Below are positions 56,838 through 64,000 of a stretch of 64,000 nt of DNA, piece by piece. The notes under the pieces were generated by a model that was given only the letters and a program-made list of their open reading frames with translations, was not told the DNA's origin and searched no databases. The position numbers and the translations under genes are program-made. Within the stretch, counting starts at the first letter, position 1. Every line of letters starts with the position of its first letter. Source of the stretch: Mycobacterium decipiens. GTDB taxonomy: Bacteria > Actinomycetota > Actinomycetes > Mycobacteriales > Mycobacteriaceae. The stretch is taken from positions 1,798,001 through 1,862,000 of the forward strand of contig NZ_OY970459.1 of assembly GCF_963853665.1 (NCBI RefSeq), read 5' to 3'.

Positions 56838-57674
56838 CTACCGCTTGTTCACGTAGCCCGCATCGACCGGCAAGCTGACGCCGGTGATATAGCGCGCTTG
56901 GTCGGACACCAGCCACGCCACCGCGTTGGCGATGTCGGTTGGCTGCAGAACCTGCACCGGCAGCGCGTTACCCATGTCGGGCGGCGACGTCGACTCGGCG
57001 GCAAGGTCGGCAAGCCACTGCCGGGTGAACTCGTTGTTGATCATCGGCGTGTCGACACCGGACGGATGCACCGAGTTTACCCGGATACTGTGCGGTGCAA
57101 GCAGATTGGCATAAACCCGCATCAGTCCGACCAACCCGTGTTTGGCCGCGGTGTAGCCGATAGAGCCGGCATCGGCGCTGGCGGCGCCGACCAGTCCGGC
57201 GGCCGAGTTGATCAGCACGATCGACCCGCCGTCGCCTTGGTCGATCATGGTCGGTATCGCGGCCTCCACGGTGTGGAAGACGCCGGTGAGGTTGACGTCG
57301 ATGGCATCGTGCCAACCATCGGTACCCGCCTGCATGGGACCGATCCCGGCATTGGCCACGACGATGTCGAGCCGGCCGAACTCATCAAGGCCCGTCTGCA
57401 ACGCGGCGGAGAGCGAGGCGCGATTGCGCACGTCGGCCTGCTTGGCCACGATGCGGGCGCCAGCGTCCTTGACTAGCTTGACGGTGGCGTTCAGGTCGTC
57501 CCAGCTGCCCAGCGGATAGCGCACGCTGGCGATCTGCTCGCACAAGTCGACCGCGATCACATTCGCGCCGTCGCTAGCCAGCCGGACCGCATGGGCGCGG
57601 CCCTGACCGCGCGCGGCCCCGGTGATGAACGCGACTTTGCCTTTCAATGGTCCGGCTGGTGCCAAGTCGATCAC
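56838..57674 (-). CDS. Mycofactocin-coupled SDR family oxidoreductase (Rv2750-like)
   Basis: A 278-residue SDR with [16 protein letters not shown] near residue 20, an extended loop ([17 protein letters not shown]) and the catalytic YTAAK. The GARGQGR motif and the insertion are typical of SDRs thought to keep NAD tightly bound and pass electrons to mycofactocin. The substrate is unknown. GTG 57674 overlaps the end of the upstream monooxygenase-like gene by 4 bases. Confidence 0.9.
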   Translation of the reverse strand: MIDLAPAGPLKGKVAFITGAARGQGRAHAVRLASDGANVIAVDLCEQIASVRYPLGSWDDLNATVKLVKDAGARIVAKQADVRNRASLSAALQTGLDEFGRLDIVVANAGIGPMQAGTDGWHDAIDVNLTGVFHTVEAAIPTMIDQGDGGSIVLINSAAGLVGAASADAGSIGYTAAKHGLVGLMRVYANLLAPHSIRVNSVHPSGVDTPMINNEFTRQWLADLAAESTSPPDMGNALPVQVLQPTDIANAVAWLVSDQARYITGVSLPVDAGYVNKR

Positions 57675-57985
57675 CGGCGCAGCTGCCCTTTGTCCGGATC
57701 GCCCGCCGGAACGGGTTGCAACATCTTGATGTCCGGCGCCCCGACCAGGTGCTCGCCGACCGCGGTGAACATCTCGATGACCGCTGGCGCTGTGCTATGC
57801 GCCTTGAGTGATTCGGCATCGGCCCATTGCTCAACGAAGATGAAGGTCTCGCCCGTTTGGTGCAGCGCGTACAACTGACAGCCAGGTTCGCCGTGCACTT
57901 CGTCGACCGCCCGGGTGAGGATGTCGCGAACGGTGTCGACTGATCCAGGTTTGACGGTCAGAGTGGCGACGACGACGACGGGCAT
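57671..57985 (-). CDS. ABM-domain protein (antibiotic biosynthesis monooxygenase fold), Rv2749-like
   Basis: A 104-residue protein with a dimeric ferredoxin-like fold: [39 protein letters not shown] and a His in LKAHSTAP. Such ABM proteins act as cofactor-free monooxygenases, heme-degrading enzymes or isomerases. In M. tuberculosis the equivalent gene is co-located with the SDR and methyltransferase. The reaction is unknown. ATG 57985 is the start. Confidence 0.88.
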   Translation of the reverse strand: MPVVVVATLTVKPGSVDTVRDILTRAVDEVHGEPGCQLYALHQTGETFIFVEQWADAESLKAHSTAPAVIEMFTAVGEHLVGAPDIKMLQPVPAGDPDKGQLRR

Positions 57986-58187
57986 GCTGGGGCCTCCTGG
58001 AACTCGGACGCTTTTTGGGCACGTCTTGGGGGCGCGGGGTTGGTGCGTCGGGACGCGCCGTGACTTTTGTCACCGTTCGTCACCCTACTCACGCGTCCGG
58101 ACCACACGGCGCCGATGGGGGGCATAGATCAGAGTTGCCAGTGTGGCGGGTGGTGCAGATGGTGTGGTTGCGACTAGGCTTGCCGTC

Positions 58188-60731
58188 ATGGCTAGCAAGA
58201 CCGTTGCCCGCTCTAGCACGCGAACGAGCAGGTCAAGGGCCACTTCGCGGGGCGCATCCCGAAGTGCACGACCGGCCGCGCCCAGAAAGAGGTCGAGCAG
58301 ACCCGTCAAGGCGGTGAGCAGACCCCCCAGACGGCACCATCGGTCCCTGCTGGTCTCCGCCGGACTCACCTGCGGCCGGGCCGCGCGCGCCACCTGGATG
58401 ATGGCGGCCAAGGGCACCGGCGGCGCCGCGCGCTCGATCGGGCGAGCCCGCGAGATCGAGCCCGGGCATCGCCGTGACGGAATCGCGCTGGTGTTGCTCG
58501 GTCTTGCCGTCGTCATCGCCGCAAGCTCGTGGTTCGACGCCGCCCGACCGCTCGGCGCATGGGTCGACGCGGTGCTAAGGACGTTCATCGGCTCGGGCGT
58601 CGTCATGCTCCCAGTGATCGCCGCCGCCGTGGCGGTGGTGCTAATGCGAACCGAGCCCAACCCCGATGCGCGGCCCCGGCTGATCCTCGGGGCCAGCCTG
58701 ATCGCGAGCTCGTTTCTCGGCCTGTGCCACCTATGGGCGGGCTCGCCCGAGGACCCGGAGTCGCGCCGGCGGGCGGCGGGGTTCATCGGTTTCGCTATCG
58801 GCGGGCCGCTCTCGGACGGGTTGACCGCCTGGATCGCCGCGCCGCTGTTGTTCATCGGCGCGCTGTTCGGACTGCTGCTGCTGGCCGGGATCACGATCCG
58901 GGAAGTGCCCGATGCACTGCGCAGCATGTTCAGCACCCGGTTGTTCCAGCGTGACTACTCCGACGACTACGACGACTACGACGGCTACCACGACTATCAG
59001 GACTTCGAGGGTGACGACGCGGACACCGTGGAGGTCGCCCGCGAGGACTTCTCCGACGGCTACTACGACGAGGCGCCGGTGCGCCCCGACGACGGACCAC
59101 AGGCCTGGCCGTCGGCCCCGGCTGTGGAGACAGAAGACGACGCTCCGACCACTCCGGAACCCGCCGTCGCCCGGACCCGCCGTCGCAGTTCACGCAAACA
59201 GACCCAGACCCTGGACCGGGTCGTCGAGGGGCCTTACACGCTGCCGTCGCTGGACCTGCTGATAGCCGGCGATCCGCCCAAGAAACGCAGCGTCGCCAAC
59301 AGCCACATGGCCGGGGCGATCGGGGAAGTGCTCACCCAGTTCAAGGTGGACGCCGCCGTTACGGGCTGTACCCGCGGGCCCACCGTCACCCGCTACGAAG
59401 TCGAGCTGGGACCCGGCGTCAAGGTGGAGAAGATCACCGCGCTGCAGAAGAACATCGCCTACGCCGTGGCCACCGAGAGTGTCCGCATGCTGGCGCCGAT
59501 CCCCGGCAAGTCGGCCGTCGGCATCGAGGTGCCCAACACCGATCGGGAAATGGTGCGGCTGGCCGACGTACTCACCGCAGCGTCGACCCGCCGCGACCAC
59601 CATCCGCTGGTGATCGGGCTGGGCAAGGACATCGAAGGCGACTTTATCTCGGCCAACCTGGCCAAGATGCCGCACTTGTTGGTCGCCGGTTCGACGGGAT
59701 CGGGCAAGTCCAGCTTCGTCAATTCCATGCTGGTCTCACTGCTGACCCGGGCCACTCCCGAAGAGGTCAGGATGATCCTGATTGACCCGAAGATGGTCGA
59801 ACTGACGCCGTATGAAGGCATTCCGCATCTGATCACGCCGATCATCACCCAGCCGAAGAAAGCCGCTGCTGCGCTGGCCTGGTTGGTCGACGAGATGGAG
59901 CAGCGCTACCAGGACATGCAGGCGTCGCGGGTGCGTCACATCGACGACTTCAACGACAAGGTGCGATCCGGTGCCATCACGGCGCCGCTGGGTAGCCAGC
60001 GCGAGTACCGGCCGTACCCCTACGTGGTGGCAATCGTGGACGAATTGGCCGACCTGATGATGACCGCGCCGCGCGACGTCGAGGACGCCATCGTGCGGAT
60101 CACCCAGAAGGCCCGTGCCGCCGGCATTCACCTGGTGCTGGCCACCCAGCGCCCATCGGTGGACGTCGTCACCGGGCTCATCAAGACCAACGTGCCGTCC
60201 CGACTGGCGTTTGCGACCTCTTCGCTCACCGACAGCCGGGTAATCCTGGACCAGGCTGGGGCCGAAAAACTGATCGGCATGGGCGACGGTCTGTTTCTGC
60301 CGATGGGTGCGAGCAAACCCATCCGGCTGCAGGGCGCGTTCATCACCGACGAAGAGATCCACGCGGTGGTCAGCGCCTGCAAAGACCAGGCGGAACCCGA
60401 GTACACCGAGGGCGTGACGGCCGCCAAGCCCACCGGCGAACGCACCGACGTCGACCCCGACATCGGCGACGACATGGACGTTTTCCTGCAGGCCGTGGAG
60501 TTGGTGGTATCCAGCCAGTTCGGCTCCACCTCGATGCTGCAGCGCAAGCTGCGGGTGGGCTTCGCCAAGGCGGGCCGGTTGATGGACCTGATGGAAACCC
60601 GTGGCATCGTCGGGCCCAGCGAAGGGTCCAAGGCCCGTGAGGTGCTGGTCAAGCCCGATGAGCTGGCGGCGACGCTGGCAGCGATCCGGGGTGTGAGCAG
60701 TGACTCAGATGCGGGTGACGACCTCGAGTAG
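58188..60731 (+). CDS. ftsK: DNA translocase FtsK
   Basis: An 847-residue FtsK. The N-terminus is Arg/Ser-rich, then about four membrane helices (ALVLLGLAVVIAAS, VVMLPVIAAAVAVVLM and others). An acidic linker follows that is rich in Asp and Tyr (near residues 265-300). The motor has Walker A GSTGSGKSS near residue 502 and Walker B VAIVDELADLM. The C-terminal winged-helix gamma domain has SMLQRKLRVGFAKAGRLMD. It resolves and pumps chromosomes at the septum. ATG 58188 gives MASKTVARS; the frame is open 15 codons upstream. Confidence 0.95.
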   Translation: MASKTVARSSTRTSRSRATSRGASRSARPAAPRKRSSRPVKAVSRPPRRHHRSLLVSAGLTCGRAARATWMMAAKGTGGAARSIGRAREIEPGHRRDGIALVLLGLAVVIAASSWFDAARPLGAWVDAVLRTFIGSGVVMLPVIAAAVAVVLMRTEPNPDARPRLILGASLIASSFLGLCHLWAGSPEDPESRRRAAGFIGFAIGGPLSDGLTAWIAAPLLFIGALFGLLLLAGITIREVPDALRSMFSTRLFQRDYSDDYDDYDGYHDYQDFEGDDADTVEVAREDFSDGYYDEAPVRPDDGPQAWPSAPAVETEDDAPTTPEPAVARTRRRSSRKQTQTLDRVVEGPYTLPSLDLLIAGDPPKKRSVANSHMAGAIGEVLTQFKVDAAVTGCTRGPTVTRYEVELGPGVKVEKITALQKNIAYAVATESVRMLAPIPGKSAVGIEVPNTDREMVRLADVLTAASTRRDHHPLVIGLGKDIEGDFISANLAKMPHLLVAGSTGSGKSSFVNSMLVSLLTRATPEEVRMILIDPKMVELTPYEGIPHLITPIITQPKKAAAALAWLVDEMEQRYQDMQASRVRHIDDFNDKVRSGAITAPLGSQREYRPYPYVVAIVDELADLMMTAPRDVEDAIVRITQKARAAGIHLVLATQRPSVDVVTGLIKTNVPSRLAFATSSLTDSRVILDQAGAEKLIGMGDGLFLPMGASKPIRLQGAFITDEEIHAVVSACKDQAEPEYTEGVTAAKPTGERTDVDPDIGDDMDVFLQAVELVVSSQFGSTSMLQRKLRVGFAKAGRLMDLMETRGIVGPSEGSKAREVLVKPDELAATLAAIRGVSSDSDAGDDLE

Positions 60732-60806
60732 CGTCGCCGACCGTGAACTCACTGCGAAATTTCGACTCAGATCTCGCAGCCAGTACACGTTCGGCGAAGT
60801 AGAACC

Positions 60807-61331
60807 CTAAAGCACCAGCAGCATGCGGGAGTTGCCCAGGATGTTCGGCTTGACGTAGCTCAGATCCAGGAATTCGGCGACCCCGATGTCGTAGGAGCGG
60901 CACATCTCTTCGTACACCTCGGCGGTTACCGGCGTTCCCTCGATCTCGGTGAAGCCGTGCTGGGCGAAGAACTCGGTCTCGAAGGTCAACACGAACACCC
61001 GCTCCAGTTGCAGGTCACGGGCCACTTCGAGAAGCCGATCGACGATGGCGTGGCCGATTCCGTGGCCGGTCACGGCGGGGTCGACCGCGACGGTACGGAT
61101 CTCACCAAGATCGGACCACAACACGTGCAACGCCCCGCAACCAACCACCCTGTCCTGGATCTCGGGGTGTTCGGCGACCCAGAACTCCTGAACGGCTTCG
61201 TAGAGCGTCACCAGATTCTTTTCCAGCAAGATCTTTCCCGCATAGGTGTCGACGAGGTGTTTGATCGCGGGGACATCGGACGTTCGCGCGCGTCTAACCA
61301 CCGGCCGATGATCTCGTGGGCTTTCGGTCAC
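60807..61331 (-). CDS. argA: N-acetylglutamate synthase, GNAT type (Rv2747-like)
   Basis: A 174-residue GNAT enzyme matching M. tuberculosis Rv2747, the short-form L-glutamate N-acetyltransferase that starts arginine synthesis. The acetyl-CoA loop is VTGHGIGHAI, with the following strand VFVLTFETEFFAQHGF. GTG 61331 gives MTESPRDHRPVVRRA; upstream in-frame codons overlap the divergent pgsA3 leader. It is convergent with ftsK. Confidence 0.93.
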   Translation of the reverse strand: MTESPRDHRPVVRRARTSDVPAIKHLVDTYAGKILLEKNLVTLYEAVQEFWVAEHPEIQDRVVGCGALHVLWSDLGEIRTVAVDPAVTGHGIGHAIVDRLLEVARDLQLERVFVLTFETEFFAQHGFTEIEGTPVTAEVYEEMCRSYDIGVAEFLDLSYVKPNILGNSRMLLVL

Positions 61332-61360
61332 GTGTGAACAGTATCGACATCGAGGACTGC

Positions 61361-61981
61361 GTGAGCTGGTCAACCGTTATTCTGGTTGCCGTGTCGGGGC
61401 AGCCGCAAACAGGTCAGATGGCAGGCCGTGCCCGTATCGCCAACCTCGCCAATATCCTGACCCTGCTGCGGCTGGTGTTGGTACCGATCATGCTGGTGGC
61501 CCTGTTCTACGGTGGCGGCCATGAGCCCATTGCCCGGGTGGTGGCGTGGGCGATATTTGCGGTTGCCTGCGTTACCGATCGATTCGACGGACTGCTGGCC
61601 CGCAACTACGGGATGGCCACCGAATTCGGTGCGTTTGTCGATCCGATCGCGGACAAGGCGCTGATCGGGGCGTCGCTGATCGGGTTGTCGATGCTCGGTG
61701 ACTTGCCGTGGTGGATCACGGTGTTGATCCTGACCCGTGAGATCGGGGTGACCGTGTTGCGATTGGCGACAATTCGTCGCGGCGTCATTCCCTCCAGCTG
61801 GGGCGGCAAGCTCAAGACCGTGGTCCAGGCGGTGGCGATCGGCTTGTTCATATTGCCGCTTTCGGGTCCGCTCCACGTTGCGGCCGAGGTAGTGATGAGC
61901 GCCGCGATCGTGCTCACGGTGGTCACCGGCGTCGACTACGTCGTGTCGGCCATCAGGGGGATACGCCAGACCGCCAACTGA
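61361..61981 (+). CDS. pgsA3: CDP-diacylglycerol phosphatidyltransferase (PgsA3-like)
   Basis: A 206-residue integral membrane CDP-alcohol phosphatidyltransferase. The full signature is present as DRFDGLLARNYGM followed by GAFVDPIAD (DxxDGxxAR...GxxxDxxxD). Several hydrophobic helices surround it. It probably makes phosphatidylglycerolphosphate. GTG 61361 aligns with the M. tuberculosis start; GTG 61391 is a shorter option. It is divergent from argA, 29 bp apart. Confidence 0.9.
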   Translation: MSWSTVILVAVSGQPQTGQMAGRARIANLANILTLLRLVLVPIMLVALFYGGGHEPIARVVAWAIFAVACVTDRFDGLLARNYGMATEFGAFVDPIADKALIGASLIGLSMLGDLPWWITVLILTREIGVTVLRLATIRRGVIPSSWGGKLKTVVQAVAIGLFILPLSGPLHVAAEVVMSAAIVLTVVTGVDYVVSAIRGIRQTAN

Positions 61982-61986
61982 TCCGG

Positions 61987-62013
61987 GGAACCAACACCAC
62001 CGCAGTCGGCGTT
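61987..62013 (+). promoter_or_regulatory. SigE-type promoter with adjacent ClgR-like site for clgR
   Basis: GGAAC (61987-61991), an 18-bp gap and CGTT (62010-62013) match the envelope-stress sigma factor SigE consensus. Overlapping the -10, GTTCACCTGATGACGA resembles a ClgR operator (GTTCGCC...GGCGAAC type) with changed central bases. Both fit the known SigE control and self-activation of clgR in M. tuberculosis. Promoter activity is inferred from the match. Confidence 0.6.
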
Positions 62014-62051
62014 CACCTGATGACGACTGAGAGGCGGACAAGGAGAACTCG

Positions 62052-62390
62052 ATGGCGGCATTGGTGCGTGAGGTCATTGGTGACGTGTTGCGCGGGGCCC
62101 GGACGTCGCAGGGCCGGACGCTGCGCGAAGTGTCTGAGTCGGCGCGGGTGAGCCTCGGGTACCTGTCGGAGGTCGAGCGCGGTCGCAAGGAGCCCTCGAG
62201 CGAGCTGCTCAACGCGATCTGCGATGCATTGCGGGTCCCGTTGTCGGTGGTGCTCATCGATGCGGGCGAGCGGATGGCGCGCGAGGAGCGCGCGGCCCGC
62301 ACCACCTCGGATGGCGGAGCAACCGGTGCCACCATTGACCCCGGCACCAAGGTCGTCATTCCCCCGGTGGTGTCTCTGGCGGTGGCCTAA
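62052..62390 (+). CDS. clgR: Transcriptional activator ClgR
   Basis: A 112-residue XRE/Cro-type helix-turn-helix protein, same length as M. tuberculosis Rv2745c. The helix-turn-helix is [20 protein letters not shown] near residues 25-45. ClgR activates clp protease genes and the psp genes downstream under envelope stress, and its own gene. ATG 62052 follows an AAGGAG site. The C-terminal VVSLAVA resembles a Clp-degradable tail, consistent with proteolytic turnover. Confidence 0.95.
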   Translation: MAALVREVIGDVLRGARTSQGRTLREVSESARVSLGYLSEVERGRKEPSSELLNAICDALRVPLSVVLIDAGERMAREERAARTTSDGGATGATIDPGTKVVIPPVVSLAVA

Positions 62391-62520
62391 GTGCCGTCCG
62401 GCAGTCCGCGTCCCCAAGATATGCACCATGGGTGGGGCTACGCGCGCTGACGCACTAAATTGAGCGACAGGGCAGCGAGCCCATCCGGTGCACACAAAGA
62501 AACGAAGGCGGAGCTAACTA

Positions 62521-63333
62521 ATGGCCAATCCGTTCGTCAAAGCGTGGAAGTACCTCATGGCGCTGTTCAGCTCGAAGATCGACGAGCACGCCGACCCCAA
62601 GGTGCAGATTCAGCAGGCCATTGAAGAAGCACAGCGCACCCATCAGGCGCTGACTCAACAGGCGGCGCAGGTGATCGGCAACCAGCGGCAATTGGAGATG
62701 CGGCTCAACCGGCAGCTGGCGGACATCGAAAAGCTGCAGGTCAATGTGCGCCAAGCCCTGACATTGGCCGACCAGGCCACCGCCGCCGGTGATGCTGCCA
62801 AGGCCACCGAATACAACAACGCCGCCGAGGCGTTTGCAGCTCAGCTGGTGACCGCCGAGCAGAGCGTCGAAGACCTCAAGTCGTTGCACGACCAAGCGCT
62901 CAGTGCCGCGGCCCAGGCCAAAAAGGCCGTCGAACGAAACGCGATGGTGCTGCAGCAGAAGATCGCCGAGCGCACCAAGCTGCTCAGCCAACTCGAGCAG
63001 GCGAAGATGCAGGAGCAGGTCAGTGCATCGTTGCGGTCGATGAGTGAGCTCGCCGCGCCGGGCAACACACCTTCGCTCGACGAGGTGCGTGACAAGATCG
63101 AACGTCGTTACGCCAACGCGATCGGTTCGGCCGAACTTGCCCAGAGCTCGGTGCAGGGCCGCATGATCGAGGTTGAGCAGGCCGGCATCCAGATGGCCGG
63201 TCATTCCCGGCTGGAGCAGATCCGGGCGTCGATGCGGGGCGAGGCGTTGCCGGCTGGGGGGACGGCGGCCACACCCAGACCGGCCACCGAGACTCCCGGT
63301 GGGGCTATTGCCGAGCAGCCCTACGGTCAGTAA
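62521..63333 (+). CDS. pspA: 35-kDa antigen, phage shock protein A homologue
   Basis: A 270-residue PspA/IM30 family protein, the mycobacterial 35-kDa antigen (Rv2744c). It begins [20 protein letters not shown] with a possible amphipathic helix, followed by long coiled-coil helices rich in Gln, Ala and Glu ([20 protein letters not shown] and onward). It binds the inner membrane and protects it under envelope stress together with ClgR and PspM. It lies 130 bp after clgR. Confidence 0.95.
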   Translation: MANPFVKAWKYLMALFSSKIDEHADPKVQIQQAIEEAQRTHQALTQQAAQVIGNQRQLEMRLNRQLADIEKLQVNVRQALTLADQATAAGDAAKATEYNNAAEAFAAQLVTAEQSVEDLKSLHDQALSAAAQAKKAVERNAMVLQQKIAERTKLLSQLEQAKMQEQVSASLRSMSELAAPGNTPSLDEVRDKIERRYANAIGSAELAQSSVQGRMIEVEQAGIQMAGHSRLEQIRASMRGEALPAGGTAATPRPATETPGGAIAEQPYGQ

Positions 63334-63348
63334 CACGGCAGATTCGAC

Positions 63349-64000
63349 ATGGTCGTGAAGTCGAATCAGCGCGGGCATGGGCGCGCGGTGCTGCAACGCG
63401 GACTCGACACGGTAGCCGACCTAGCCGACTTGGTGGCCCGCAAGATCAGGGCCGCAAGCGACCCGCGGGCACGGTTGCTTCGTCGGCGCCGACGAGCGCT
63501 GCGATGGGCATGGATATTCACCGCCGGGGTCGCTTTTTGGGGCTTGGTGACGGCAGTCCTGGCGGCCTGGGGCTGGTTTGCGCTGTTGCTGCAGATCACC
63601 GGCGCGGTAGCGGTGGTCATGGCCGTTCCGGCGACGTTGTTGTTCTTCCGCTACCGCTGGCTGAAGGCGGAGCCGCTGCCGGCGCAGCGGCCGACCAACA
63701 CCCGTCGGCTCCCTCCGTCCGGTTCGGCGGCGCGGCCCGCGATGGGCGCGCTGGGCGCCTCCGAACGCGGGTTCTTCTCATTGCTGGGAGTTATCGAGCG
63801 GGGCGCAATGCTGCCCGCCCACGAGGTCAGTGATCTGACTGACGCGGCCAAGCGGACGTCGGCCGCGATGGTGGCCACCGCCGCCGAGGTGGTGTCGATG
63901 GAACGGGCGGCGCACGAGTCCGCATCGTCGCGCGGGTATCTGGTGCCGACCATCAATGCCTACACCGCGCAGCTGGGGGCCGGCGTTCGTCAGTACAACG
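63349..64000 (+). CDS. pspM: PspM-like membrane protein (Rv2743c), cut by window edge
   Basis: The first 217 residues are visible and the frame is open at the edge. An Arg-rich N-terminus (LLRRRRRALRW) is followed by two membrane helices (WIFTAGVAFWGLVTAVLAAW and ITGAVAVVMAVPATLLFF). The soluble part after that contains AAMVATAAEVVSMERAAHES, which looks helical. In M. tuberculosis PspM anchors PspA at the membrane and links it to ClgR. ATG 63349 lies 15 bp after the pspA stop. Confidence 0.9.
   Translation, partial: MVVKSNQRGHGRAVLQRGLDTVADLADLVARKIRAASDPRARLLRRRRRALRWAWIFTAGVAFWGLVTAVLAAWGWFALLLQITGAVAVVMAVPATLLFFRYRWLKAEPLPAQRPTNTRRLPPSGSAARPAMGALGASERGFFSLLGVIERGAMLPAHEVSDLTDAAKRTSAAMVATAAEVVSMERAAHESASSRGYLVPTINAYTAQLGAGVRQYN

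Overview
The window comes from the chromosome of a slow-growing Mycobacterium close to, but outside, the M. tuberculosis complex. From about 35.4 kb to the right edge the gene order and protein sequences follow the M. tuberculosis stretch from dapB (Rv2773c) to Rv2743c, here running left to right. The markers are dapB, PPE44/PE27/PPE43, fabG5, thyA-dfrA, hsdS/hsdM, thyX, dapA, RNase J, ftsK, pgsA3, clgR and the 35-kDa antigen/PspA gene. Several details differ from M. tuberculosis as I remember it. There is an acyl-CoA dehydrogenase pair after fabG5. The VapBC pairs between hsdS and hsdM are missing. A lysG/lysE pair sits between hsdM and thyX. Gene comparisons with M. tuberculosis are from memory, not from a search.

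The striking part is a roughly 34-kb accessory island (about 1.4-35.4 kb) lying between an Rv2775-like GNAT gene at the left edge and dapB. It encodes a LysR regulator, a free-standing malonyl acyltransferase, a discrete acyl carrier protein, an asparagine-synthetase-like amidotransferase and one 6342-residue AT-less (trans-AT) modular polyketide synthase. The order AT-ACP-amidotransferase-PKS, together with first modules KS-DH-KR-ACP and KS-B-ACP (B = branching domain), is the hallmark of glutarimide polyketide pathways (cycloheximide, iso-migrastatin/lactimidomycin, streptimidone, sesbanimide, gladiostatin type). The full PKS reads KS-DH-KR-ACP / KS-B-ACP / KS-KR-ACP / KS-ACP / KS-DH-KR-MT-ACP-C. 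It therefore ends in a condensation domain with no thioesterase.

From that architecture I infer a short glutarimide: a glutarimide ring carrying CH2-CH(OH)-CH2-CO-CH2-CH=C(CH3)-CO, handed to a C-domain-dependent release step. The tailoring set to the right is two cytochromes P450, a membrane acyltransferase, an SDR, a carboxylic acid reductase (A-PCP-reductase), an Fe(II)/2-oxoglutarate oxygenase and a SnoaL-like protein. A divergent old-yellow-enzyme reductase lies among them. Two promoters inside the island share a 12-bp element at an identical distance from the -35 box, suggesting a dedicated regulator. Glutarimides of this class usually block eukaryotic protein synthesis, so such a cluster in a mycobacterium is worth following up.

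The remaining right half is core genome. It holds lysine/DAP genes (dapB, dapA), folate/thymidylate genes (thyA, dfrA, thyX), a type I DNA methyltransferase without a visible endonuclease, RNase J, the FtsK translocase, N-acetylglutamate synthase, a phosphatidyltransferase, and the ClgR-PspA-PspM envelope-stress system behind a SigE-type promoter. Repeats include a tandem 53-bp MIRU-type unit between dfrA and the next gene, and a perfect 23-bp inverted repeat between two convergent genes. I saw no tRNA, rRNA, CRISPR array or intact insertion sequence.
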